Shown here piece by piece: positions 12,001 to 18,300 of a stretch of 64,000 bases of DNA. Source of the DNA: Myxococcus fulvus (GTDB lineage Bacteria > Myxococcota > Myxococcia > Myxococcales > Myxococcaceae); contig NZ_FOIB01000008.1 in assembly GCF_900111765.1 (NCBI RefSeq), positions 1 to 64,000 of the forward strand, given 5' to 3'. How positions within the stretch are numbered: the first letter of the stretch is position 1; the number at the start of each line of letters is the position of its first letter. The translations under genes and the position numbers were made by a program. Under the pieces are notes generated by a model. The model saw nothing but the letters and a program-made list of their open reading frames with translations. It was not told the DNA's origin and searched no databases.

Positions 12001-15000
12001 GCGGGAGCGTGGCGCCGTGCGCGACGGCGTCCGCCATGGCCTGCAGCGCGACGAACGGGAGGAAGAGCCGCGCGACGCCCTGCTGGTGCATGAAGTCGAG
12101 CAGCGCGGGGATGTCCTGGCGCAGCGCCCCGGTGGGCAGGGCGACGGTGCCGCCCGTCCACCAGGTGGAGAAGAGCTCCTGCACGGAGACGTCGAAGTTG
12201 AGCGAGGCGAACTGGAGCGTGGTGGCTCCGGGCAGCGCGGACTGGCCCACCTGCCACGTCAAGAGCGAGCTCAGCGCGCGGTGGGGCATGACGATGCCCT
12301 TGGGCAGGCCCGTGCTGCCGGAGGTGTAGATGACGTAGACGGTGGCATCCACCGGGACGTCGATGCCGGGCGCGTGGCGCGGCTGCTGTCCGAGCGCGTC
12401 CGCCTCGTCATCCAGCGTGATGACGCGGGTGGACTCCAGGAAGGGCAGGGCGGACTTCAGGCTCGAGTGCGTGAGGACCACGGGCGCGAGCGTGTCCGCG
12501 AGCATGTAGGCCAGGCGCTCGGCGGGATAGGTCGGGTCCAGCGCCAGGTAGTTGGCCCCGGCCTTGAGCGTGGCCAGGACGGCGACCGCCATGTCGAGCG
12601 ACTTCTCCAGGCAGATGCCGACGGTGCTCCCCGTCGCGACGCCGCGCGCGCGCAGGTGCCAGGCGAGCTGGTTGGCCCGCGTGTCCAGCTCCGCGTACGT
12701 GAGCGCGTGGGTGCCATCCGTGATGGCGACGGCGTCGGGCGTGCGGCGGGCCTGCGCCTCCACGGGGACGTGGATGGGCGAGGGCGTGAAGGTGTCCCTC
12801 GACGTGTCGTTCCAGTCGACGAGCAGCTGGTGGCGCTCGGCGTCCTCGAGCAGGGGCAGCCGGAAGACGGACTGGCCCGGCTCGCGGACGGCGGCCTCCA
12901 GCAGGCGCACCAGCCGCGTGGCCATCCGCTGGATGGTGGCCGTGTCGAAGAGGTCCAGGTTGTATTCGAACACCGCGTGGAACGCGGTGCCGTCATCGGA
13001 CATCAGCAGCGTCAGGTCGAACTTCGAGGTGCCGCTGATGGCGTCCAGCGGGCGGACCTTCAGCGGCGAGCTCCCGTCGTCCTTGCCCACCGCCTTCGGC
13101 GTGTTGAGCAGGGCGAGCATCACCTGGAACAGCGGCGTGCGGCTCTGGTCCCGCTCCGGACGCAGCTCGTCCACCAGCTTCTCGAAGGGGACGTCCTGGT
13201 GCGCGTACGCGCCCAGCGTCGTCTCGCGCACCTGGAGCAGCAGCTCGCGGAACGTCATGCCCGGCTTGAAGCGGGCGCGCAGCGCGAGCGTGTTGGCGAA
13301 GAATCCGATGAGGCCCTCCAGGTCCGCCCGCGTGCGGTTGGCGATGGGCGAGCCGACGATGATGTCGTCCTGGCCGGAGTCGCGCGCCAGCAGCGTCTGG
13401 AACGTGGCCAGCAGCACCATGAAGGGCGTGACGCCCTCCTCGCGGCACAGCGTGTAGACGGCCGGGGCCAGCTTCTCCGGGATGTCCACGCGCAGCATGT
13501 CGCCGCGCAGGGTCTGGATGGGCGGGCGGGGCCTGTCGGTGGGCAGCTCCAGCGCGTGCGGCGCGTCGGCCAGCTGTGTGCGCCAGTACGCCAGCTGCGA
13601 CTCGAGCACGTCCCCCGTCAGCCACCCGCGCTGCCACACGGAGAAGTCCGTGTACTGCACGGGCAGCTCGGGCAGCGGCGTCGGCTGGCCCTGCGCGAAG
13701 GCCAGGTAGAGCGCGGGGACCTCCTGCGTGAGCACGCCGATGGACCAGCCATCCGAGATGATGTGGTGGATGACCATGAGCAGCACGTGCTCGTGCGCAT
13801 CCAGCTTCAACAGCGTCGCGCGTAGGAGCGGCCCCGCCGCCAGGTCGAAGGGCGTGCGCGCCGCCTGGTCCGCCAGGCGCTGGGCCTCCGCGTCGCGCTC
13901 CTCCGGCGACAGCGCGCGCAGGTCCACCACCGGGATGCTGAACGGCGCGGGCGGTGCGACCGCCTGCACGGGGCCTTCCGGTAGCGCGCGGAAGGTGGTG
14001 CGCAGCGTCTGGTGGCGCCGCGTCAGCTCCGTGAAGGCGCGCTCCAAGAGCGCGTGCTCCAGCGGCCCGGTGAAGCGCAGGCCGTAGAACATGTTGTACG
14101 CGGGGCTGCCCGGCTGGAGCTGGTCCAGGAACCACAGCCGCTGCTGCGCGTAGGACAGCGGCGCTCCGTCGCCATGCCCCGTGGGGATGGGGCCCTCGCC
14201 CGCGCGCGCGGCGTCGAAGAGTCGCGCGGCGAGCGCCTTCGCGTGCGGCTCGCGCAGCAGCGTGTAGCCGTCACCCGGCGTCGACTCGAGCCGTGAGCCC
14301 TCCTCCGCGAGCACCGCCCAACCCCGGTCCTCCTCGGTGTCTCCCGCCTCGGCGGCGCGGACCACGAGCGCGGAGCCGGGGAAGGGCTCCGGGACGTAGC
14401 GACGGGCGGCGCGCAGGTGCGCGGAGAAGACCTTGAAGCGCGCGCGCAGGGACTCGATGGACGCACCTTCGGGCAGCAGCCCCGCGCCATGCAGGTGCGC
14501 GAGCAGGGGCTCCGGGTCCTTCCCCGTGGTGAGCGCCGCGGGCAGCTCCAGCGGAGGCACACCGGACTGAAGCGCCAGGTCCTTCGCGAACAGGGCCGCG
14601 TGGGCCGCGAGCGCGGTGGCGGACACGCTCCGGTCCGGAGACGCGGGCGGCGGCTCCAGCAGCGTGAGCCGCGCGGCGTGCCCGTCGCGCTGGAGCAGGC
14701 GCGCCATCTCCCACGCGATGACGGCGCCCAGCGCCCAGCCCGCGAGGTGGTAGGGGCCCTCGGGCCGCTCGGCGCGCAGCGCCTCCACGTAGAAGACGGC
14801 CATCGCCTCCAGCGACTCCAGCGGGGCGCGGCCGTCGGTGAGGCCTCGCGCCTGGAAGCCCACCACGGGCTGGGACGCGGGCGCGTGCCCGGCGAGCGCG
14901 GCGTAGCAGTCCAGCCGGCCGTCCAGCGGATGCACGAGGTAGAGCGGCGGAGTCTGGTCGTCACCCGCGCGCAGGACCACCAGCGGCGAGCCGGAGGCGG

Positions 15001-15064
15001 CCACGGGGGCGTCGGATGGGGTGACGGGACCGACGGACGTCGGAGAGTCGATGCGCGTGCTCAC
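1..15064 (-). CDS. Giant NRPS, 3'-truncated by window edge: pseudoTE-(C-A-T)x4-C-A(start)
   Basis: This is a multimodular non-ribosomal peptide synthetase; about 5,020 residues are visible and the frame stays open to base 1. The start is a GTG at 15064, with GGAG at 15073-15070. Approximate residues are: thioesterase-like 30-290; C1 300-742, A1 750-1259, T1 GGHSL near 1311; C2 1369-1809, A2 1819-2312, T2 near 2366; C3 2425-2866, A3 2876-3379, T3 near 3432; C4 3489-3929, A4 3941-4439, T4 near 4492; C5 4551-4989; then the first residues of A5. The HHxxxDG motif is intact in C1, C2, C4 and C5 and reads HHIISDA in C3. Specificity codes read by eye are A1 and A3 DVQFVAQVVK (nearest to proline codes I remember), A2 DAFWLGCVVK (aliphatic, Val-like) and A4 DAWQFGLIDK (a glutamine code as I recall). 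No epimerase or methyltransferase domain is visible. The product is unknown, and later modules must lie left of the window. Confidence 0.95.
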   Translation of the reverse strand, partial: MSTRIDSPTSVGPVTPSDAPVAASGSPLVVLRAGDDQTPPLYLVHPLDGRLDCYAALAGHAPASQPVVGFQARGLTDGRAPLESLEAMAVFYVEALRAERPEGPYHLAGWALGAVIAWEMARLLQRDGHAARLTLLEPPPASPDRSVSATALAAHAALFAKDLALQSGVPPLELPAALTTGKDPEPLLAHLHGAGLLPEGASIESLRARFKVFSAHLRAARRYVPEPFPGSALVVRAAEAGDTEEDRGWAVLAEEGSRLESTPGDGYTLLREPHAKALAARLFDAARAGEGPIPTGHGDGAPLSYAQQRLWFLDQLQPGSPAYNMFYGLRFTGPLEHALLERAFTELTRRHQTLRTTFRALPEGPVQAVAPPAPFSIPVVDLRALSPEERDAEAQRLADQAARTPFDLAAGPLLRATLLKLDAHEHVLLMVIHHIISDGWSIGVLTQEVPALYLAFAQGQPTPLPELPVQYTDFSVWQRGWLTGDVLESQLAYWRTQLADAPHALELPTDRPRPPIQTLRGDMLRVDIPEKLAPAVYTLCREEGVTPFMVLLATFQTLLARDSGQDDIIVGSPIANRTRADLEGLIGFFANTLALRARFKPGMTFRELLLQVRETTLGAYAHQDVPFEKLVDELRPERDQSRTPLFQVMLALLNTPKAVGKDDGSSPLKVRPLDAISGTSKFDLTLLMSDDGTAFHAVFEYNLDLFDTATIQRMATRLVRLLEAAVREPGQSVFRLPLLEDAERHQLLVDWNDTSRDTFTPSPIHVPVEAQARRTPDAVAITDGTHALTYAELDTRANQLAWHLRARGVATGSTVGICLEKSLDMAVAVLATLKAGANYLALDPTYPAERLAYMLADTLAPVVLTHSSLKSALPFLESTRVITLDDEADALGQQPRHAPGIDVPVDATVYVIYTSGSTGLPKGIVMPHRALSSLLTWQVGQSALPGATTLQFASLNFDVSVQELFSTWWTGGTVALPTGALRQDIPALLDFMHQQGVARLFLPFVALQAMADAVAHGATLPRALREVVTAGEQLQVSASVVAFFEKLPGCVLENQYGPSEAHVVTAFRLRGEPAAWPPLPSVGSPVGHTRIYLLDTLGQPVPVGVAGEVYVAGEHLAHGYQRKADVTARSFVPDPFSRTPGARLYRTGDAARWRADGTLDFLGRLDSQVKLRGFRIELGEVETVLRSAPGLRDAAVVVREDVPGDRRLVGYVVSASDAAPDLEALRVYLQERLPEYMVPNAFVAMDALPLMPSGKLARRRLPAPDAESLRNGAAFAPPRTPLEEKLAALFADVLHVPRVSVTDNFFALGGHSLLATQVVSRVRSALGVELPLRTVFGAPTVAALAAQIDTMLLMSGKRQPPPLVPVPRTGPLPLSFAQQRLWFLDQLQPGTATYNMPSFVRLDGPLDRAALQRAFDELVRRHEALRTTFLQQNDEPFQLIAPQGELPVTHVDLKALEAEAKRQEVERLLHEEYLRPFNLSTGPLVRALVLELTPTERILALNMHHIVSDGWSMGVLVQEVGALYGAFAMGMPSPLPPLALQYADYAVWQRDWLQGEVLEQQLAWWRGRLGGVPPLDLPIDKPRPPVQTFNGSQAPITLKPEVSRRLKTLCNREGTTPFMALLAAWQLLLSRHTGQDDIAVGSPIAGRQRSELEGLIGFFVNTLVFRARVDARASFLALLRQVKENALGAYAHQDVPFERLVEELQVRRDLSRSPLFQVLFALQNTPGTSAQKQDTALEPVEVKDTVIKFELELNFVDGPEGFLGALTYNTDLFEHATIARMARHFEVLVEAVVARPDAPLATLSMLPEEESRRLLVDWASTPARVPADATLPEVFARVAAERRDDVALLFGDTTVTYRQLDEESNQLARHLRSLGVTTDCRVAVSLERSPELIVALVAILKAGAAYVPLDTSYPRERLVSMLEDARPDALVTTGALRSRLPADGLTCVLLEEVPLHLLATTPLPPAAHPHSLAYIDFTSGSTGRPKGVACTHRGVIHTLVGIDYTRFGPEQTHLMLAPISFDASTFEVWGALLHGARLALLPPQTPSLEELFQTVARHGVTTLWATSGLFSQLVESRLTAPACLQRILTGGDVVSALNARRAVADWGIQVTNCYGPTEITVVATTFTVASPDDVGATMPIGRPTNGTHLRVLDASLQPVPVGVTGELFIGGDGLARGYVGQPTFTAERFVPDPFSSVPGARLYRSGDLVRWRQDGALDFVGRADAQVKVRGFRIELSEVEAGLLSHASVREAVALAREDVPGDKRLVGYFISDALDAVTLRAYLKWRLPEFMVPSSLLRLDAFPLTANGKVDRKALPPPEAVLTPTSSAELIAPRTPTEERLATLWMQILRVPRIGVTDDFFALGGHSLLATQLVSRIRTAFQAELALRELFEAPTIETLAARLDAMALAGKGPVRPPLVLVPRDGTPLPLSFAQQRLWFLDRFQPDSPFYNVPSALPLDGALNLDALEKGIQALVQRHEALRTSFHVQPDGVPFQRIHEHAELRLPIVDLSTLPEAEREARAFELAAAEAQKPFDLGQAPLIRASVLRLSDERHVLLVTQHHIISDAWSNGVISREIGVLYDAFARGQPSPLPPLTYQYADYAVWQRGWLQGDVLARQVGWWRTQLEGAPRVLELPTDRPRPPVQTANGSTLNVRLGRELTARLQAMCKREGVTPFMALLASFQVLLARYSGQDDIVVGSPIANRHQSEVEGIVGFFVNTLALRARLTPGLSFRELLKQVRDTTLGAYAHQDVPFEKLVEELRPERDLSRSPLFQALLALQTYERTGGDGGDSDTLDVDSGTAKFDVSLLLFDSGNDIGGMLEFNTDLFDRSTAERMRSHWTRLLASVVDAPEQSLWSAPLLAEEERGRLLVDWNSTAKGPHTATPIHVPVSARAGLTPDVIAVTDGTNALTYAQLEGRANQLAHRLLALGVEAGVPVGICLDKSLDMAVAVLASLKAGASYLPLDPNYPAERLAFMLEDSATPVVLSHSTLRASVPASRARLVLLDEEAQDLATRSTRAPEVFVSPESPAYIIYTSGSTGRPKGVALPHRALSHLLTWQLSQSPVPSATTLQFASLSFDVSCQELFSTWWAGGTLVLPTGGLRQDIPALLDFMHRQGVARLFLPFVALQAISDAVAHGATLPVALREVVTAGEQLQVTPALVAFFERLPGCILENQYGPSETHVVSAFRLQGPPASWPRLPSIGGPLPHTQLYVLDALGQPTPVGVPGELFIGGAHLALGYAGRPELTAEKFVPHPFSPTPGARLYRTGDSARWKADGTVEFLGRLDGQVKLRGFRVELGEVESALRAIPGIRDASATVREDVPGLKRLVGYLVPAAESAPPGLEALRATLLQRLPEYMVPSAFVTLEALPLTPSGKVARRQLPAPDVNEQEREAPFVAPRTHREEKLAEIFSNVLHLPRVSITDNFFALGGHSLLATQVISRVRSAFELELPLRALFEAPTVASLAARIEDETPGAGRAPPLVAVPRDGAVPLSFAQLRLWFIDQFQPGGAAYHMPSFVRLEGPLDTAALQRAFDELVRRHEALRTTFFQQDDQPFQRIAPHGELPLTRVDLQSLEPTRAHEEVKRLLLEELARPFNLSTGPLIRAQLLALSPTEHVLALNMHHIVSDGWSMGVLVQEVAALYDAFAHGRPSPLPPLTLQYADYAIWQRAWLQGDVLEGQLSYWRRQLSGVTALDLPTDKSRPLVMSSRGGNVGVFLPATTAKKLAELCQREGATPFMVLLAAWQVLLSRYSGQDDVTVGSPIAGRQRSELEGLIGFFVNTLVFRARIDGQASFQHLLEQVKESALGAYAHQDVPFERLVEVLQPARDLSRSPLFQVLFSLQNTPASAIQKQELTLSPVDIDDTTSKFELNLNLVELPDGYAGALGYNSDLFEHATIERLARHFTQLVESLVSRPEAPIAGHALLTAQEQQKVLVDWNDTRWDIPTEPFVHRLVEQQARLTPEAVAVLSDDGALTYRQVEARANQLARLLVSRGVKPGDFVALLTHRTPQLPVSLLAILKAGAAYLPLSPDYPRERLAFMLRDSGARLVLTQESLLGLLPEGVTAERLDSAAHREALARESAEPLSARHEPEAPAYVIYTSGSTGQPKGVLIPHRALANHMAWFLRAFPLTAQDKVLLKTPLAFDASVWECWAPLLVGAPLVLAPQDAHRDAALLLDSVVRHGITVLQLVPSLLRFALDEPSLSRVTSLKWLFCGGEALSTSLAATVRERLAGTRLVNLYGPTEVTIDSTSTVVGESVAGVSIPIGRPVANTRAYVLDGALHPVPVGVPGELYLGGAQVALGYLGRPALTAERFIPDPFSSTPGARLYRTGDRARWLAVGQFEYLGRTDFQVKLRGLRIELGEIETALRTQPGIRDAVVLVREDVPGQHRLVAYVVSGPVDTVALVAALREHLPEYMLPTVFVPLEALPLTPNGKVDRQALPVPEQSTEDTLFVAPRDALETALAGIWAEVLQLDRVSVTANFFSLGGHSLLATQVVSRVRRTLDLELPLRALFESPTVAALAARLAQTSGTSAGTKTPALVPVPRSGELPLSFAQQRLWLIDQLEPGSSTYNIPLALLLQGPLDVAALQGAFTALVERHESLRTTFVTHEGAPRQHIHASAPVQLAVVDLQSHPEATRLDEAHRRVSEEASRPFDLERGPVLRVLLLKLEAERHVLVGTVHHIASDGWSMGVLLRELAELYSAKLNGRASQLEPLPIQYADFAAWQRAWLRDEALERQLSYWRQQLADAPPFLELPTDKPRPPVQTSRGATVPVRLPRSVAERLAAFCQQEGITPFMALLAVWQVVLSRYSGQDDIAVGSPIAGRTRAETEGLIGFFVNTLVLRTQVPASLRFRELLARVKRTTLSAYEHQDVPFEKLVEELNPHRTLSHSPLFQVMLVLQNAPTTSMEVRGSTEVKTPLRLEAFDSGAPSAKFDLTLTLGEGLEGGLGYRTDLFEEATIVRMVEHFGTLLEAALGSPDSRLSELEMLSAEERRRVLVDWNSTRRELPWKGAFHELF
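14190..14980 (-). other. N-terminal thioesterase-like domain of the NRPS with all catalytic residues replaced
   Basis: Residues about 30-290 of the NRPS follow a type-I thioesterase pattern: a LYLVHPLDG start, an AGWALG nucleophile elbow, LTLLEPPP at the acid strand and PGDGYTLLREPH at the histidine loop. In active enzymes these read GxSxG, LLD and GDH. Here they are Ala111, Glu137 and Gly266. The 26-residue Ala-Glu spacing matches the usual Ser-Asp distance, so the alignment is secure. The domain should fold but should not form an acyl-enzyme. Its position before the first condensation domain is also unusual, because thioesterases normally end NRPS chains. Confidence 0.85.
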
Positions 15065-15113
15065 GGATACTCCAGTTGATACATGGGCGCGGACAGCCAG
15101 AACTGCGACGTGC

Positions 15114-16541
15114 TCAAGACGGGGTGTTCCCCGTCGCCGAGAGCCTGTTCTCGGGCACGGCGTCGGCCGCGGGCGGTTCGGAAGGAAGCGTCGAGGCGAG
15201 CGGATGGGAGGGAATCACGTCCGGAAGCTCTTCCTGGACGCGCCGCGCGCGAGGGGACGAAAGCAGCAGGCCCACGGCGCACAGCACCGTGAGGCCGATG
15301 ACGACGAAGAGGAGCGCGATGCCGCGGCCGGGGCCGGTGCCCAGAAGGCGCCCCATGCTGTCCGCCAGCGCGCCGCCCGGAGCCATCCACGGCTCGAAGA
15401 CGCGGTCCGCCAGCGGCCCCGCCACCAGCGTGACCAGCAGCACCGCGGACTGGCCCACCGTCTTTCGCAGCGCGGCCACCCGGCCCTGGATCTCCAGCGG
15501 CACCTTCGTCTGCCAGAGCACCTGCGAGTTGGCCGCGGTGAGCGGCATGGAGAACAGGAACAGCATCGCCGCCGTGGCGAGCAACGGGACGCTGGGCGGC
15601 AGCGCGGCCAGCAGCAACATCGCCGCGGCGATGAGCGGGAAGCCCGCCACGCCCCGCATGCGCTGCTTGGGGCCGCCCCACACGCTGGTGAGCACGCCGC
15701 CGGCCAGCATGCCCAGGCCGGACACGGAGCCGATGACGCCCAGGCTCTTCACGTCCGTGAAGCTCAGCACCAGCGGCGTGATGAGCAGCAGCACCAGCGC
15801 CATGCTCGCGTTGGTGAACGTGGTGAAACACAAGAGGTACGTCAGCCCCCGCCGCTCGCGCACGAAGCGCCACGCCTCGGCGAGCTCCGCGCGCATGGAG
15901 CGCTTGCCCGAAGCCCGCGCCGCGCTCGGCGGTGGTGACGGGAAGCGCACCGCGACGAGCACGCTCGCGGCGAACAGGAAGCTCAGCACGTCCATGAAGA
16001 GCACGCCGTGCAGGCCGATGCTGCCCACCAGCACGCCCGCGAACACCGGCGAGGCAATCTGGCTGATGGCCGCGCCCAGCTCCGCGAGGCCACTGGCCCG
16101 CCCCAGGTGCCGCTTGGGGATGAGCAGCGGCGTCGTCGCCTGCCACGCGGGCCACCGGAACGCCGTGCAACAGCCACCCAACAGGACGATGGGGTACATG
16201 TACCAGCTCTGGAACTTCAGCCAGCCCGCGTTGTCCGCGACCAGCAGCGTCCAGATGAGCCCCGTGGTGACGCCCGAGCCCACGTCGCTCCAGAGCATCG
16301 CCTTGCGCCGGTCCCATCGGTCCACCAGCACGCCGGCGAACGGCGACAGCACCGCCAACGGCAGCGTCGCGCAGAACGAGATGAGCACGAAGCGCGTCGT
16401 GGAGCCGGTGAGCTGGTAGACGTACGCGCCCAGCGCGAACGACGTCAGCCCGGAGCCGAACAGGGAGACGAACTGACCCAGCCAGACGAGGGCGAACGTG
16501 AGCAGCGGGCGCGACGGTGAAGCAGGCGACGGGGCGGTCAT
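15114..16541 (-). CDS. MFS exporter linked to the NRPS
   Basis: This is a 475-residue major facilitator superfamily protein of the inner membrane, with about 12 hydrophobic segments. The loop after the second segment carries the family signature DRWDRRKAM (D-x-x-x-R-R/K), and a long charged linker separates the two halves (around SPPPSAARASGKRSM). I chose the ATG at 16541 (MTAPSPASP). An open extension to 16646 has atypical composition and would add a charged leader before the first helix. The gene ends 48 bases before the NRPS GTG on the same strand, so it is probably co-transcribed and exports the peptide or gives self-protection. The substrate cannot be read from sequence. Confidence 0.9.
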   Translation of the reverse strand: MTAPSPASPSRPLLTFALVWLGQFVSLFGSGLTSFALGAYVYQLTGSTTRFVLISFCATLPLAVLSPFAGVLVDRWDRRKAMLWSDVGSGVTTGLIWTLLVADNAGWLKFQSWYMYPIVLLGGCCTAFRWPAWQATTPLLIPKRHLGRASGLAELGAAISQIASPVFAGVLVGSIGLHGVLFMDVLSFLFAASVLVAVRFPSPPPSAARASGKRSMRAELAEAWRFVRERRGLTYLLCFTTFTNASMALVLLLITPLVLSFTDVKSLGVIGSVSGLGMLAGGVLTSVWGGPKQRMRGVAGFPLIAAAMLLLAALPPSVPLLATAAMLFLFSMPLTAANSQVLWQTKVPLEIQGRVAALRKTVGQSAVLLVTLVAGPLADRVFEPWMAPGGALADSMGRLLGTGPGRGIALLFVVIGLTVLCAVGLLLSSPRARRVQEELPDVIPSHPLASTLPSEPPAADAVPENRLSATGNTPS

Positions 16542-16811
16542 TCGTCGAGGAGGTGCGAGCTGGGTTGCCTGGCCAGCTTCCCACGGGCCAGGGGCACGGC
16601 ACAGGAACCGGGGTACTCTGGGATCAGCTTCACAGCCCTGACGCATTCTTGCAAACAGACTACCCGGACAGTCGCGCCGGCCCGCGTGGAAACACGGACG
16701 GTGCGTGTGCCCCGGGGGAGGTGGCGGGGGAGGGGGCCCTCGTTGCGAGCCGCCGGCCGCGCCCCAACTTCTTGGAACAGCAATCCGTTCACCCTCACCA
16801 GGAGGCCGTCG

Positions 16812-17249
16812 ATGGCTCAGGCTGGCAAGGATGTCGAGACGCTCAATTCCTTCTTGCGGGGCGAGATTTCAGCGGTGGAGACCTACCGCCAGGCGATGGG
16901 GCACATCGAGCACGACGTGCGGCGACGCACGCTCGAGGAGTGCCTGAAGGACCACGAGCAGCGCGTGGAGGCGCTCAAGGAGCGCATCCGGCAGCTCGAC
17001 GGTGAGCCCGCGGAGGGCTCGGGCGTGTGGGGGGTGTTCGCCAAGGTGGTCCAGGGCGGCGCGGACCTCCTGGGCGAGGACAAGGCCATCTCCGCCCTGG
17101 AGGAGGGCGAGGACAAGGGCCTTCGCGACTACGAGCAGAACGCGGGCAAGGTGCACGGCGACTTGCGCCGCTTCGTGCGCATGGAGCTGCTCCCCAAGCA
17201 GAAGAGCACGCACAAGAAGCTCAGCCACCTGAAGCACACCCTGCACTGA
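16812..17249 (+). CDS. DUF2383 ferritin-like domain protein
   Basis: This is a 145-residue soluble, helical, charged protein that matches the DUF2383/PA2169-type four-helix ferritin-like family. Helix 1 has LNSFLRGEISAVETYRQAM, with the Glu and Tyr expected of this fold, and the next helix has ECLKDHEQRVEALKERI with the conserved D-H-x-x-R pattern. The C-terminal part (HGDLRRFVRMELLPKQ) fits the last helix. The ATG at 16812 has a near-ideal GGAGG at 16801-16805. The gene is monocistronic, divergent from the MFS gene and followed by a strong hairpin. In other bacteria the family is loosely linked to stress, but its biochemical role is not established. Confidence 0.85.
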   Translation: MAQAGKDVETLNSFLRGEISAVETYRQAMGHIEHDVRRRTLEECLKDHEQRVEALKERIRQLDGEPAEGSGVWGVFAKVVQGGADLLGEDKAISALEEGEDKGLRDYEQNAGKVHGDLRRFVRMELLPKQKSTHKKLSHLKHTLH

Positions 17250-17276
17250 GGCATGGGGCGCCCCCCCCTCACCTGG

Positions 17277-17314
17277 GCCCGGGCCCGCGCGCGTCGCGGG
17301 TCCGGGCCGCTTTT
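17277..17314 (+). terminator. Rho-independent terminator after the DUF2383 gene
   Basis: A 13-bp GC stem (17277-17289 with 17295-17307, one G-T pair) closes a five-base loop and is followed shortly by TTTT at 17311-17314. It lies 27 bases past the stop codon. Confidence 0.8.
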
Positions 17315-17489
17315 GTTGGGGCTCTCAACTTTCGGGAATGCGTGTGACCTTTTGAATGCCCCAACGGCCACGGACGTCGACGTCCGGGACGCACGTCGGG
17401 TGTCCTTCATGCAGGGGCGCGAGGCTCTTGGAGGTTGCCGACGGGGCGTGCGATAACCGGGGGTCCGCCGACGAGGCCGGAGGAGATGC

Positions 17490-18293
17490 ATGTGGCTGGA
17501 CGACAGCTCTTCGGAACGCGAACAATCCTCGTCGGAAGGCGCGCGGCGCGAGCACGAAGGAAGTGTTCAGCATGAGCCCCAGGAACCGGAGCCCGTGAAG
17601 ATGGCCCAGGCCCCCGCGGTGCCGAAGGAGGGCAGCCACGCGGGCGCGCTGAGCGCGAGCTGCGAGGCGCTGTTCCGCTCCACCGAGCAGGCCCTGCCGT
17701 GGGCCTGGAAGCTGTTGCAGCTGGCCAAGGGCTCCGGCGCGCTGGCCGTCGAGGCGCGCGGCGCCGCGCTGGAGTTCCTGGACCGGATTCCCCCCCACGT
17801 GCGCCGCGGCGTCAGCGAGCTGCTCGCGTACAGCAACCTCTGGCAGGCGGTCTGCACGCGGCTGGGGCGCCCGGTGGCGCGCTCGACGGAGGAGCTCTTG
17901 CGCGAGCTGAACGAGGACCTGCAGCTGCTGTTGCGCGGGGCGCAGGCGCGACTGGGCACCACCGCGGCGCTGGAGCAGGGGCTGCTCTTGCACCTGGGCC
18001 GGCTGCGCGAGTCGCGCGGCAAGGAGCCCTCGGCGGCGCTGGAGCTGCGGGCGTCGCTGGATGCCTTCACGCACGCGGTGACGCAGGTGATGTCCTCGGC
18101 GAGCGCGTACCGCCGGGCGTGGGAGTCCGCGCAGGCGGAGCTGACCGAGTCGGCGGAGTGGCTCGGCGCCGGAGACCCGGGCTTCTGCGCGTGGCTGGCC
18201 GAGCACCTGTCGGCGTCGGTGCCCGCGTGGCGGGAGGCGCACGCGTCCAGCCGCCTGTTGCAGGAGCTGGGCGCGCTGTCCGGCCCTCCGTAG
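17490..18293 (+). CDS. Unknown mostly helical cytosolic protein
   Basis: This is a 267-residue protein I do not recognise. It has no signal peptide or membrane segment. The first 35 residues are polar and Glu/Ser-rich, suggesting a disordered N-terminus; the rest is Ala/Leu/Glu-rich and looks all-helical (LLRELNEDLQLLLRGAQARL is typical). AGGAG at 17481-17485 precedes the ATG at 17490. A start nearer the PVKMAQAP segment around 17600 is also possible, because the first 35 codons are less biased. It converges on the cysteine-rich gene with a gap of only seven bases. Confidence 0.7.
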   Translation: MWLDDSSSEREQSSSEGARREHEGSVQHEPQEPEPVKMAQAPAVPKEGSHAGALSASCEALFRSTEQALPWAWKLLQLAKGSGALAVEARGAALEFLDRIPPHVRRGVSELLAYSNLWQAVCTRLGRPVARSTEELLRELNEDLQLLLRGAQARLGTTAALEQGLLLHLGRLRESRGKEPSAALELRASLDAFTHAVTQVMSSASAYRRAWESAQAELTESAEWLGAGDPGFCAWLAEHLSASVPAWREAHASSRLLQELGALSGPP

Positions 18294-18300
18294 TCGCGCT

